Source: Novosphingobium resinovorum (GTDB lineage Bacteria > Pseudomonadota > Alphaproteobacteria > Sphingomonadales > Sphingomonadaceae). Taken from it: a stretch of DNA of 64,000 bases. The stretch lies in assembly GCF_027922145.1 (NCBI RefSeq), contig NZ_BSFC01000011.1, positions 724,631 through 788,630 on the forward strand, in the 5' to 3' direction. Of the stretch, positions 27,973 to 37,096 are shown one piece after another. Position numbers and translations under genes: made by a program. Below the pieces are notes generated by a model that made no database searches, was not told the DNA's origin, and saw only the letters and a program-made list of their open reading frames with translations. Position 1 is the first letter of the stretch, and each line of letters begins with the position of its first letter.

Positions 27973-29166
27973 ATGGCACTCAACGATACCATAACGGCAC
28001 CTAGCGGCCCTCTGGCGGGGCTCAGGGTGATCGACCTGACCAGCGTGGTGTTCGGACCCTACGCCACGCAGATCATGGCCGACATGGGCGCCGAAGTGAT
28101 CAAGGTGGAGCCGCCCGAGGGCGACAATACCCGCTGGATCACCACCGGCCCCGTACCCGGCATGGGCGGCATCTATGTCAACGTGAACCGGGGCAAGCGC
28201 GGGGTCATGCTCGACCTGCGGCAGGAGGAAGACCGCGAATCGCTGCGCGCCCTGATCGCCACCGCCGACGTCTTCATCCACTCGATGCGCGGCAAGGCGA
28301 TCGCGAAGCTGGGGTTCGATTACGAGTCGCTCCGCGCCATCCGGCCCGACATCGTCTACACCAACTGCTACGGTTATTCGCGCCGGGGGCCGGAGGCCGA
28401 CAAGCCCGCCTACGACGACACCATCCAGGCCGAGTGCGGCATCCCCCATGTGCAGGGGCTGATGAACGGCGAGCCCGGCTATGTCGCCACGATCATGGCC
28501 GACAAGGTCGCGGGCCTCCACGCGCTCTACGCGACGATGATGGCGCTGTTCCACCGCGAGCGGACCGGCGAAGGTCAGGAAGTCGAGGTCACGATGTTCG
28601 AGGCGATGTCCTCGTTCATGCTGGTCGAGCATGCCAACGGCGCGATGTTTGCCCCGCCGACGACGCCAGCCCACTACCACCGCGCAGTCGAGCCCAACCG
28701 GCGGCCTTACAAGACCAAGGACGGTCACGTCGCCGCGCTGGTCTACAACGACAAGCACTGGAACGCCTTCGTCGCAGCCGTGAATCCGCCCTGGGCCAGC
28801 GAGGAATTCGCCACCCTCGCCCAGCGCGCGAAGCAGATCGGCCGCGTCTACGGCCTGCTCGGCGAGACGTTCCTCACGCGCACCACACAGGAATGGCTCG
28901 ATACCCTGCAGGCGCTGCACATCCCCTGCGCCCGGCTGCAATCGACCGACGAACTGTTCGACAACGAACACCTCAATGCCATCGGCTTCTTCGAGGAAGT
29001 CGAGACCGAGCAAGGCCCCGTCCGCTTCCCCGGCGTGCCGACGTGGTTCTCGAAGACCCCCGGCAAAGTACGCGGTCCCGCCCCGATGCTCGGTCAGGAC
29101 AACGCCGAACTGCTCACAAAAGTCGCTTCGAGCGTCGCCCCGGCGATAGCAGGCGAGTCGCAGTGA
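27973..29166 (+). CDS. CaiB/BaiF family (class III) CoA-transferase
   Basis: A 397-aa family III CoA-transferase. The N-terminal Rossmann part GLRVIDLTSVVFGPYATQI and ADMGAEVIKVEPP is clear, and the catalytic Asp is probably in PAYDDTIQAECGI. It would activate an organic acid as its CoA ester, with a CoA donor such as succinyl-CoA. ATG at 27973 has GGGAG upstream. It leads the rightward unit with the TPP enzyme and the aldehyde dehydrogenase. Confidence 0.93.
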   Translation: MALNDTITAPSGPLAGLRVIDLTSVVFGPYATQIMADMGAEVIKVEPPEGDNTRWITTGPVPGMGGIYVNVNRGKRGVMLDLRQEEDRESLRALIATADVFIHSMRGKAIAKLGFDYESLRAIRPDIVYTNCYGYSRRGPEADKPAYDDTIQAECGIPHVQGLMNGEPGYVATIMADKVAGLHALYATMMALFHRERTGEGQEVEVTMFEAMSSFMLVEHANGAMFAPPTTPAHYHRAVEPNRRPYKTKDGHVAALVYNDKHWNAFVAAVNPPWASEEFATLAQRAKQIGRVYGLLGETFLTRTTQEWLDTLQALHIPCARLQSTDELFDNEHLNAIGFFEEVETEQGPVRFPGVPTWFSKTPGKVRGPAPMLGQDNAELLTKVASSVAPAIAGESQ

Positions 29167-29270
29167 ACACCCCTGTTGATTTCAACTGACAGCATTAGGA
29201 ACCTTACGCTAACCACCTGTTCAAAGCGCCTCAGAGCGCGACCTGCGGATCGAGAAGAAAGGCACTCACG

Positions 29271-31067
29271 ATGTACGACGACCAGCCTGCGGCTGACACG
29301 CTCGCCCCCGAGGCTCCGGCCGGTGCGAAGAAGAAGGGCACGCCCGTCTTCAAGCGCATCCTCGACCTGTTCGAGGCCGAGGGTATCCGCACCCTGTTCG
29401 GCATTCCCGATCCCAACTTCGTTCACCTCTTCCTCGAAGCGGAAACGCGCGGCTGGACCGTCGTGTCGCCGCACCACGAGGCGTCCGCAGGCCACATGGC
29501 CGCTGCCGCCGCGCGCATCACCGGCAAGCCGGCGCTGTGCATCGGCACGCTCGGGCCGGGCATGGCCAACCTGATGCCGGCGATCCAGTGCGCCAAGGTC
29601 GAGAACGACCCGATCATCATCATGGGCGGCCAGCGCGCCCGCATCACCGAGCGCCGCGTGCGCCGGGGCCGCATCCAGTTCGTGCGGCAGGAGCCGATGA
29701 TCGAGGATTCGGTGAAGTTCTCCAGCTCCATCGAATATGCCGACCAGACCGACGAGATCGTCCGCGAGGCGATCCGCGTCGCCCTATCGGGCACCCCCGG
29801 GCCGGCCTACATCGAGTTCCCTGCGCACATCATCCTGGAAGAACTCGACCTGCCGCCGGTGCTGCCGCCGCACCGCTATCGCCTGACCGACCAGGGCGCC
29901 GACGGCGACCGGATCGCCGAAGCGGCCGAGATCATCAGGAACGCCAAGAACCCGGTGCTGCTCGTCGGCCACGGCGTCCACACCTCGAAGTCGGGCGCGG
30001 CGGTGCGCGAACTGGCCGAACTGATGCAGTGCCCGGTGATCCAGACCTCGGGCGGCACCTCGTTCATCGAAGGGCTTGAGGACCGCACTTTCCCTTATGG
30101 TTTCTCCGAAGCCTCGATCGACGCGGTGGTCGAAAGCGACTGCTGCGTAGCGCTCGCCACCGAACTGGGCGAGCCGAGCCACTACGGCCGCTGGCGCCAC
30201 TGGGTCGATAACGAGGCCAACCGCAAGTGGATCTACGTCCAGCAAGACCCCACCGCGATCGGCGTCAACCGCCCGATCGACGTGCCGCTGGTCGGCGACG
30301 TGCGCGCCGTGGTGCCGCAGCTGTCGCGCGCCCTGAAGGCGCTCGGCGGCCGCAGCGCTTCGCCCTCGCTCTCCGAATATATCCAGCGCGACGCGCAGCA
30401 GCTGGAGGAACTGGCCGAGGACGCAGGCTCCAAGTCCGACGGCTCCACCGCCAAGATGCACACCAGCCAGTTCGTCACCGAAGCGACCAAGGCCTTCCCC
30501 AAGGACGGCATCCTGATCCGCGACGGCGGCGCCACGGTGATCTTCCAGTGGACCTACTCGCAGGCCAAGCCGCATGACGTGATCTGGAACCAGAACTACG
30601 GCCACATCGGCACCGGCCTGCCTTACGCGACGGGCGCCATGCTGGCGGATCAGGCCGCCACCGGCAAAGTGCGCCCCGGCATGCTGCTGACGTCGGACAG
30701 CTCGTTCCTGTTCCACGTCGGTGAGCTGGAAGTGGCGGTGCGCAAGAACCTGCCGCTGGTGATCGTCGTCGGCGTCGATTTCCAGTGGGGTCTCGAAGTG
30801 GGCGTCTACAAGCGCACCTTCGGCCACGGCACCAAGGAAACCGGCGTCCACTGGTCCGACAAGGTCCGCTTCGACAAGATCGCCGAGGGCTTCGGCGCAG
30901 CGGGCGAGTATGTCGAGAAGGCCGCCGACATCGGCCCCGCCATCGAGCGGGCCTATGCACGCGGCGGCTGCACCGTGATCCACGTCCCGATCGACCCGGC
31001 GGCGAACTCGGAGGAAATGCCGAACTATTCGGAATTCCGCACCTGGTACGCCGAAGGCACGCAGTAA
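29271..31067 (+). CDS. Thiamine-pyrophosphate-dependent lyase, oxalyl-CoA decarboxylase/2-hydroxyacyl-CoA lyase-like
   Basis: A 598-aa three-domain TPP enzyme. The catalytic Glu is Glu70 (PHHEASAGHMA) and the GTLGPGMANLMPAI segment follows. The Mg-TPP motif, normally GDGSF/GDSAF then NN, reads SDSSF (475-479) and has Asp503 where the Asn ligand is expected, so it is divergent. FLFHVGELEVAVRKNLPL resembles the GFSGMEVET region of oxalyl-CoA decarboxylase and HACL enzymes more than acetolactate synthase. It follows a CoA-transferase and precedes an aldehyde dehydrogenase, which fits cleavage of an acyl-CoA to an aldehyde plus formyl-CoA; this is inference. Confidence 0.82.
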   Translation: MYDDQPAADTLAPEAPAGAKKKGTPVFKRILDLFEAEGIRTLFGIPDPNFVHLFLEAETRGWTVVSPHHEASAGHMAAAAARITGKPALCIGTLGPGMANLMPAIQCAKVENDPIIIMGGQRARITERRVRRGRIQFVRQEPMIEDSVKFSSSIEYADQTDEIVREAIRVALSGTPGPAYIEFPAHIILEELDLPPVLPPHRYRLTDQGADGDRIAEAAEIIRNAKNPVLLVGHGVHTSKSGAAVRELAELMQCPVIQTSGGTSFIEGLEDRTFPYGFSEASIDAVVESDCCVALATELGEPSHYGRWRHWVDNEANRKWIYVQQDPTAIGVNRPIDVPLVGDVRAVVPQLSRALKALGGRSASPSLSEYIQRDAQQLEELAEDAGSKSDGSTAKMHTSQFVTEATKAFPKDGILIRDGGATVIFQWTYSQAKPHDVIWNQNYGHIGTGLPYATGAMLADQAATGKVRPGMLLTSDSSFLFHVGELEVAVRKNLPLVIVVGVDFQWGLEVGVYKRTFGHGTKETGVHWSDKVRFDKIAEGFGAAGEYVEKAADIGPAIERAYARGGCTVIHVPIDPAANSEEMPNYSEFRTWYAEGTQ

Positions 31068-31079
31068 CAAAAAACCATT

Positions 31080-31232
31080 CCTCCCCGAGCTTGTCTCGGG
31101 GAGGGGGGCCATGCGCGGCATGGTGGAGGGGGAAAGCGGCAAGGCGGAACCTCGCGTAAACCGCTTTTCCCCCTCCACCACCCGCTGCGCGGGCGGTCCC
31201 CCTCCCCGGACAAAGCTCGGAGAGGAATCAGG
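31080..31232. repeat. CTCCCCGAG-type intergenic palindromic repeat, long copy
   Basis: Two modules, CCCCGAGCTTGTCTCGGGG at the left and CCACCCGCTGCGCGGGCGG with CTCCCCGGACAAAGC at the right, surround CCGCTTTTCCCCC. The right half matches 18645-18705. It lies between the TPP enzyme and aldehyde dehydrogenase genes without breaking their order. Confidence 0.7.
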
Positions 31233-31243
31233 GAGAGAGCATC

Positions 31244-32665
31244 ATGCGCAGCTACACGCAGTTCTACATCGACGGCCGCTGGACCAGCCCCGTCACCCCG
31301 AAGACCGCCGAAGTCATCAACCCCGCCACCGAGGAAGTCTCGGGCGAAATTTCGCTGGGCTCCCCCGCCGACGTGGACCTCGCCGTCGCCGCCGCCCGCC
31401 GCGCCTTCGCCACCTATGGCGATAGCAGCGTCAAGGACCGCCTCGACCTCCTCGAAGCCATCCAGGCCGAATACGAGCGCCGCGAAGCCGAACTCGGCGA
31501 GGCGATCATGGTCGAGATGGGCGCGCCCAAGGGCCTCGCCAACGGCTTCCACACCCTGCTCGGCAAGGGCCACCTCGGCACCGCGATCGAGGTGCTGAAG
31601 GAGTTCAAGTTCGAGGAACAGCGCGGCGTCACCCTGATCCGCAAGGAACCGATCGGCGTCTGCGGCCTGATCACGCCGTGGAACTGGCCGATGAACCAGA
31701 CCTGCGTGAAAATCTTCCCGGCGCTCGCGGCAGGCTGCACGATGATCCTCAAGCCCCCGCAACTCGCGCCCTATTCCGCGCAGATCCTCGCCGAGATTCT
31801 CGACAAGGCGGGCGTCCCGGCAGGGGTGTTTAACATGATCCAGGGCCAGGGCTCGGTGATCGGCGCGGCGCTCTCCCGCCACGAGGACGTCGATATGATC
31901 TCCTTCACCGGCTCCGAACCCGTGGGCGTGCAGATCCAGAAGGACGCCGCCGACACCGTCAAGCGCGTCGGCCTCGAACTCGGCGGCAAGAGCGCGTGGA
32001 TCGTGCTCGACGATGCCTCTCTCGCGGCGAACGTCGCGGGCGCGACGGCGGGCATGATGGGCAATTCCGGCCAGACCTGCTCGGCCGGTTCGCGCCTGCT
32101 GGTCCCCGCCTCCCGCCTCGCCGACGTGAAGCAGGCCGCCGCCGAAGCCGCAAGCGGCGTCACCGTGGGCGACCCGCAGAGCGACGTGGCGATGGGACCG
32201 GTCGTGTCCAAATCGCAGTACAACATCATCCAGCAGTACATCGAGAAGGGCCTCGAAGAGGGCGCCGAGCTGATCGCCGGTGGCCTCGGCCGACCCGAGG
32301 GGCTGGACAAGGGCTGGTACGTAAAACCGACCGTGTTCGTCGGCACCAACGACATGGTCATCGCCCGCGAGGAAATCTTCGGCCCGGTGCTGGTGATCAT
32401 CCCCTACGACGACATCGACGACGCGGTGCGGATCGCCAACGATTCCAGCTTCGGCCTCGGCGGCTACGTCTCGGGCGAGGATCTGGACACCTGCCGCACC
32501 GTCTCGCGCCGGATGCGCACAGGGGCGATCTGGGTCAACGGCGGCTTCGACTTCCACGCTCCGTTCGGCGGCTACAAGCGCTCGGGCAACGGGCGCGAGT
32601 GGGGCGAGTTCGGCTTCCACGAATATCTGGAAGTGAAGTCGGTGATTGGCTGGTCTGCGGGCTGA
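31244..32665 (+). CDS. NAD(P)-dependent aldehyde dehydrogenase
   Basis: A 473-aa aldehyde dehydrogenase superfamily member. Seen are CGLITPWNWPMNQ, FTGSEPVG, catalytic Glu245 in LELGGKSAW and nucleophile Cys279 in GQTCSAGSR. A GGGAGAG site precedes the ATG. In this unit it would oxidise the aldehyde released by the TPP lyase to an acid. Confidence 0.93.
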   Translation: MRSYTQFYIDGRWTSPVTPKTAEVINPATEEVSGEISLGSPADVDLAVAAARRAFATYGDSSVKDRLDLLEAIQAEYERREAELGEAIMVEMGAPKGLANGFHTLLGKGHLGTAIEVLKEFKFEEQRGVTLIRKEPIGVCGLITPWNWPMNQTCVKIFPALAAGCTMILKPPQLAPYSAQILAEILDKAGVPAGVFNMIQGQGSVIGAALSRHEDVDMISFTGSEPVGVQIQKDAADTVKRVGLELGGKSAWIVLDDASLAANVAGATAGMMGNSGQTCSAGSRLLVPASRLADVKQAAAEAASGVTVGDPQSDVAMGPVVSKSQYNIIQQYIEKGLEEGAELIAGGLGRPEGLDKGWYVKPTVFVGTNDMVIAREEIFGPVLVIIPYDDIDDAVRIANDSSFGLGGYVSGEDLDTCRTVSRRMRTGAIWVNGGFDFHAPFGGYKRSGNGREWGEFGFHEYLEVKSVIGWSAG

Positions 32666-32674
32666 CCCTTCCCT

Positions 32675-32751
32675 CGTCATTGCGAGCGAAGCGAAGCAAC
32701 CCAGGGCGGCTCAAGACTGCCCTGGGTTGCTTCGCTGCGCTCGCAATGACG
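32675..32751. repeat. GTCATTGCGAGC palindromic repeat (REP), copy 1
   Basis: A 77-nt nearly perfect palindrome: CGTCATTGCGAGCG at the left end, its complement at the right end, CCCAGGGC/GCCCTGGG near the centre and an 11-nt loop. It starts 10 nt after the aldehyde dehydrogenase stop and could end transcription as RNA hairpin. The second copy is at 42287-42363. Confidence 0.9.
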
Positions 32752-32759
32752 AAGGGTTG

Positions 32760-32856
32760 GTGCGCCGCAGGCTATGCTCGAAGTGGACGTGATACGAAGC
32801 TGCACGCGTGACCTCGACGGTAAAGGGGTCTGGGGCGATGGCCCCAGGACTTCTTC
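32760..32856. repeat. Dispersed intergenic repeat, copy C (shortened)
   Basis: Contains GCGCCGCAGGCTA, ACGAAGCT, CGCGTGACCTCGACGGTA and the GTCTGGGGCGATGGCCCCAG end seen in copies A and B, but the CACCCCGTATA and TTTACCACCCCT part is missing, so the end palindrome is joined directly to GACGGTAAAGG. Confidence 0.75.
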
Positions 32857-32889
32857 CCTTCCTCCTTCCGACCCGCTAAGAACCCGCCC

Positions 32890-33279
32890 GTGGGCACCAT
32901 CAGGCACTTCTTCCGGCATCGTCCGGCGCTTGCGGCATTGCTGCTGGCGGCGGCGCTGTGCCTCAAGGCGCTGGTCCCCACCGGCTACATGCCCACCGCT
33001 TCCGAGACCGGCACAGTCGTCATGCTCTGTTCGGGCACGACGATGACCGTGGAGATTCCCGCCAAGGGCACCCATCCGGACAACGGCGCCACCACCGCCG
33101 ACCACCCTTGCGCCTTCGCCCCGCTGAGCGCAGCGCTGACCGGGGCCGACTTCGCGCCGCTGGTGCTGGCGGCGCTGGCGTTCGTCTTCGTCGCCGCGAT
33201 CCTGCGCCGCGACCTCGCACTGCCCGCGACCGGCGCCCGGATCAGGCCGCCCAGCCAGGCGCCGCCTCTCTTCATCTGA
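32890..33279 (+). CDS. DUF2946-like small membrane/periplasmic protein
   Basis: A 129-aa protein starting from GTG. The N-terminal helix ALAALLLAAALCLKALVPTGYMP matches the start of DUF2946 proteins, which are followed by a Cys/His region (MLCSGTTM, DHPCAFAPL) and a second helix. Such genes commonly stand in front of a TonB-dependent receptor and a PepSY protein in sphingomonads, as here. A role in copper or other metal sensing has been suggested for the family; nothing proves it here. Confidence 0.7.
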   Translation: MGTIRHFFRHRPALAALLLAAALCLKALVPTGYMPTASETGTVVMLCSGTTMTVEIPAKGTHPDNGATTADHPCAFAPLSAALTGADFAPLVLAALAFVFVAAILRRDLALPATGARIRPPSQAPPLFI

Positions 33280-33356
33280 ACCCGTAAAAGCCCGGCCGTT
33301 TCGCGGCCTACAGCTACTCGCCCGCCTCCAGTGCGGGCCGTTCAGGTGAATTTTCC

Positions 33357-35642
33357 ATGCTCCGTAGATTGCTCGCGCTCGGCGCGGCTCCGCTTGCCCT
33401 GTTTCCCGTCCATGCTTTCGCCGAAGAGGCGGACGACACCTCCACCATCCTCGTCGTCGGCCAGCGTGACCGCGACATCAGCCTCGATGCGCGCGGGTTG
33501 TCCGTCAGCCTCGGCGACGAACAGTTCGAGGGCGTCAACGCCCGCAACGTCGAAGACCTCATGAAGTACGCGCCCGACTTCTTCGTGCGCACCCGCTATG
33601 CCGGAGACTCAAACGGCGTGCCGGGCTTTCGTGGCACCCATTCCACCCAGAGCGCCCGGACGGTGGTGATGGTGGACGGCTTCACGGTGTCCAACTTCCT
33701 CGGCAACTCCTTCGCCTATGCGCCCAAGTGGGGCGTCGTCGGCCCCGGCGAGGTGGAGCAGTTCGACGTCGTCTACGGCCCTTACTCGGCACGCTATGCG
33801 GGCAATTCGATGGGCGGCGTGGTCAACATCACCACCCGCTCGCCCGAAAAGACCGAGGCCTTCGCCACCGTGCAGGCCATGGCCCAGCCCTACGACCAGT
33901 ACGGCACGCACGATACCTATTACGGCTATTCCGCCGAGGCCGGGTTCGGCTTTCGCCAGAAGGACGGCCCATGGTCGGTGCGCCTCTCGGGCCGCCACTT
34001 CCGCAACACCGGCCATCCGCAGATGTTCTATGGCCTGACGCCCTCCACCAGCACCGCCGCCGCGACCGCAGTGACCGGCGCGATGCTCGATCCGAAGCAG
34101 GCGGTCGCCGGTTCCCCCGGCACCAGCACCAACCCGATCTTCGCCGCGCAGAGCCCCGCCGAAACCACGCAGGACCAGGCCAAGCTGCGCCTCGGCTACG
34201 ACGGCGCATCGGGCGTGACCGGCGAGTTCCTGCTGGCTTATTGGCACAACCTCGACAGCCAGACCGCGCCCGACTGCTACCTTCGCGACGCCAGCGGCAA
34301 CGCGGTATGCGACGGCCTCGTCTCGACAGGCGGCAAGACTTATACCGCCACCGGCGCCAACTGGTCGCGCACCGTGCGCGACGAAGTGCTGGCAGGCCTG
34401 AGGCTCGCCGCGCCGCTGTCCGATGCGGTGGAGATTCAGGCGAACGTCTCGACCTACCAGATCCTGCGCTCGGACGGCTTCACCTCAAGCACCTGGAGCG
34501 ACGGCGCCAACGGCGGCGCGGGCCGCCTCGCCCGGCAGGGACCGACTTACTGGTGGACCGGCGAGCTTTCCGCGACCGCCCGCCTCGGCGGCGTCGAACT
34601 CTCGGGCGGCGGCAGCGCGAATCTCTACAAGACCGACCTCACCAACTACACTTTGGCGAACTGGCGCAGCGATGCGGGCAAGGCGTTCTCCACCCGCACC
34701 TTCGGCAAGACCCGCACCCTTGCCGCGTGGGGCGAAGTGCGCGTGCCGTTCGATCCGGTAACCCTGACGCTGGGCGCCCGCTACGAGGACTGGCGCGCCT
34801 TCGACGGCGGCCTCGCCCGCGTAAGCACGGCTGGCGCGGTGGTCACCAACCGCTACGACAGCCGCCATGCCACCGGCTTCCAGCCCAAGGCATCGCTGGA
34901 ATGGGCCGTCGATCCCGACACCCGCGTCCAGCTGAGCCTGGCGAAAGCGGTGCGCTTCCCCACTGTGGGCGAGCTGTTCCAGGGCAGCCTCGACGGCGAC
35001 GGCGCCTTCAACGAGGACAGCTTCGATCCGAACCTCAAGCCCGAGCGCTCCACCGACGCCAACCTCTTGGTCGCCCACGACTTCGGTGGCGTGAAGCTGA
35101 CCGGCTCGGCGTTCTGGCAGCGGGTGAAGGACACGATATTCTCGTTCTACGGCTTCAACCAGAACGGCGTGAGCACCTCGAACTTCAAGAACATCGACGT
35201 CACCCGCCAGTACGGCTTCGAACTGATCGCCGAAGCCCGCGACGTCCTCATCCCCGGCCTAGACCTGGACGCCAACGCCGCGTGGATCGATTCCGTCACC
35301 GTCCGCAACGACGCCGCCCCGGCGGCCGAGGGCGTGCAGTTCCCCCGCATCCCGCGTTGGCGGCTCAACGGCAATGTGCGCTACCGGGTGGCAGAGCCGG
35401 TGCTCGTCTCCATCGGCGTGCGCTATGCCAGCCGCCCCAACACCGACCTGTTCGGCCTGCAGCGCGGCGATACGTACGGCTACACTTCCGAACTCTTCGC
35501 GCTCGACATGCGGGTCAGCTGGGACGTGACGCCGCAGCTGCGCCTGAGCGCGGGCGTCGACAACATCACCAACGACCGTGCCTGGGTCTACCACCCCTAC
35601 CCCCAACGCAGCTTCCTGGTCGAAGCGGGGTGGAAGCTGTGA
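33357..35642 (+). CDS. TonB-dependent outer-membrane receptor
   Basis: A 761-aa receptor. It has a signal peptide (LLALGAAPLALFPVHAFA), a plug domain with FRGTHSTQSARTVVMVDG and VEQFDVVYGPYSARYAGNSMGGVVNI, and a beta-barrel ending in a short aromatic/hydrophobic tail (SFLVEAGWKL). It would bring a scarce ligand across the outer membrane with TonB energy. The PepSY gene overlaps its stop codon, and DUF2946 lies 77 bp upstream, so metal (copper or a metallophore) is a reasonable guess. Confidence 0.92.
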   Translation: MLRRLLALGAAPLALFPVHAFAEEADDTSTILVVGQRDRDISLDARGLSVSLGDEQFEGVNARNVEDLMKYAPDFFVRTRYAGDSNGVPGFRGTHSTQSARTVVMVDGFTVSNFLGNSFAYAPKWGVVGPGEVEQFDVVYGPYSARYAGNSMGGVVNITTRSPEKTEAFATVQAMAQPYDQYGTHDTYYGYSAEAGFGFRQKDGPWSVRLSGRHFRNTGHPQMFYGLTPSTSTAAATAVTGAMLDPKQAVAGSPGTSTNPIFAAQSPAETTQDQAKLRLGYDGASGVTGEFLLAYWHNLDSQTAPDCYLRDASGNAVCDGLVSTGGKTYTATGANWSRTVRDEVLAGLRLAAPLSDAVEIQANVSTYQILRSDGFTSSTWSDGANGGAGRLARQGPTYWWTGELSATARLGGVELSGGGSANLYKTDLTNYTLANWRSDAGKAFSTRTFGKTRTLAAWGEVRVPFDPVTLTLGARYEDWRAFDGGLARVSTAGAVVTNRYDSRHATGFQPKASLEWAVDPDTRVQLSLAKAVRFPTVGELFQGSLDGDGAFNEDSFDPNLKPERSTDANLLVAHDFGGVKLTGSAFWQRVKDTIFSFYGFNQNGVSTSNFKNIDVTRQYGFELIAEARDVLIPGLDLDANAAWIDSVTVRNDAAPAAEGVQFPRIPRWRLNGNVRYRVAEPVLVSIGVRYASRPNTDLFGLQRGDTYGYTSELFALDMRVSWDVTPQLRLSAGVDNITNDRAWVYHPYPQRSFLVEAGWKL

Positions 35643-37006
35643 GCGTGACCCGTACCGAGCGGTGGTATCGTGCCGTCTGGCGCTGGCACTTCTACGCCGG
35701 GCTGTTCTGCGTGCCCTTCGTGCTGTGGCTGTCGGTGACGGGCGGCCTCTACCTGTTCAAACCGCAGATCGAGGCCGCCCTCTACGCGCCTTATCGCGGC
35801 GTCGCGACCGGCCCCTCTTCCGATCTCGCTCCGGAAGCGATCGCCGCAAAGGCCGTCGCGGCGGTCCCGGGCTCGGTCCTGCACAAGTACGTCCTGCCCG
35901 AAAATCGGCGCGATGCCGTCGAGGTGCTCGTCGGCCAGGGGGCCGAGGACGTGCGCGTCTGGGTCCACCCCCAGACCGGCGCGGTGCTCCACAAGGTGCC
36001 GGAAGAGGACCGCCTCATGCGCGTGGTCTTCCGCCTCCACGGCGAACTGCTGGCGGGAGATTGGGGCTCCGCGCTGGTCGAGACGGCCGCGTGCTGGACG
36101 CTGGTGATGCTGCTGACCGGCCTGTTCCTGTGGTGGCCGCGCGGCGGGGCGAGACTGGCCGGCGTGCTCTACCCCCGCCTGCGCCGGGGCCGCGCTCTGT
36201 TCTGGCGCGACATCCACGCCGTCACCGGGCTCTGGATCACGCTGGGCGCGGCATTCCTCATCGCCTCCGGCCTGCCCTGGGCCAATGCCTGGGGCGACTA
36301 CTTCCGACAGGTCCGCACCGTCACCGGAACTGCTGCGGGACGGCAGGACTGGTCCTCCGGGGCGAACGCCGATGCCGTCTCGCGCCGCCGGGACGACGCG
36401 GGCATGCGCGCCATGATGTCGGCCCACGCCGAGCATCACGGCATGGCAATGGCGCACATGGCCCCCTCACCCGCCGCGCTCGATGCCGTGGTGCGCCGGG
36501 CACGGCGACTGGACTTCGCCGCTCCTGTGGAGATCAGCCCCCCGACCGCTCCCGAAGCGCCATGGCAGGTCCGCAGCCAGGCCGAGAACCGCCCTCGCCG
36601 CGACAGCGCCGAGATCGCCTCGGATGGCGGCCTGATCGGCGTGGAGCGCTTCGCCGACCGCCACTGGATCGACCGCACCGTCGGCTACGGCGTTGCCATC
36701 CACGAAGGCGCCTGGGCTGGTCTCGCCAATCAGTTGGTCAACCTTGCCATCCTGTTCGGCCTCGTCCTGCTGTGCGTATCGAGCATGGTCCTATGGTGGC
36801 GGCGGCGCCCCGACGGTGAGCTAGGCGCCCCGCGAAGCCTGGCGCCGTTGCGCCATTCGTGGGCGCTGGTGCTCCTGGTGATTACGCTGGCGGTGTTTAT
36901 GCCGCTATTCGGCCTCTCGCTGGGGCTGGCGACGGTGCTGGAGGTCTCGCTCGGCCGGGTGGTCCCGCGCATACGCGTGTGGATGGGCTGGCGCACTGCC
37001 GCGTGA
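35639..37006 (+). CDS. PepSY-associated TM domain protein with His/Met-rich loop
   Basis: A 455-aa inner-membrane protein of the PiuB/PepSY_TM type. Four main transmembrane segments are seen (about residues 15-37, 140-165, 193-213 and C-terminal ones), with WRWHFYAGLFCVPFVLWLSV at the first, RLHGELLAGDWG in the periplasmic part and FWRDIHAVTGLW after. A loop near residue 262-280 reads MMSAHAEHHGMAMAHM, dense in His and Met, as in Cu-binding segments. GTG at 35639 overlaps the receptor stop (GTGA). These proteins are thought to reduce or release metal from its carrier. Confidence 0.88.
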   Translation: MSVTRTERWYRAVWRWHFYAGLFCVPFVLWLSVTGGLYLFKPQIEAALYAPYRGVATGPSSDLAPEAIAAKAVAAVPGSVLHKYVLPENRRDAVEVLVGQGAEDVRVWVHPQTGAVLHKVPEEDRLMRVVFRLHGELLAGDWGSALVETAACWTLVMLLTGLFLWWPRGGARLAGVLYPRLRRGRALFWRDIHAVTGLWITLGAAFLIASGLPWANAWGDYFRQVRTVTGTAAGRQDWSSGANADAVSRRRDDAGMRAMMSAHAEHHGMAMAHMAPSPAALDAVVRRARRLDFAAPVEISPPTAPEAPWQVRSQAENRPRRDSAEIASDGGLIGVERFADRHWIDRTVGYGVAIHEGAWAGLANQLVNLAILFGLVLLCVSSMVLWWRRRPDGELGAPRSLAPLRHSWALVLLVITLAVFMPLFGLSLGLATVLEVSLGRVVPRIRVWMGWRTAA

Positions 37007-37096
37007 TCTGCCTGCAGAGGCGACGCGTGCGGTCAGGTGAGGGGTTCATCTATCGGAGACAGGAAGCCGCCTTGCAGGCGGTACTCAGACTTCCGG

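Noticed and set aside
33728..35638. Long frame upstream of the PepSY protein
   Set aside because: It overlaps the TonB receptor in another frame; the protein-like part starts only at the GTG overlapping the receptor stop.
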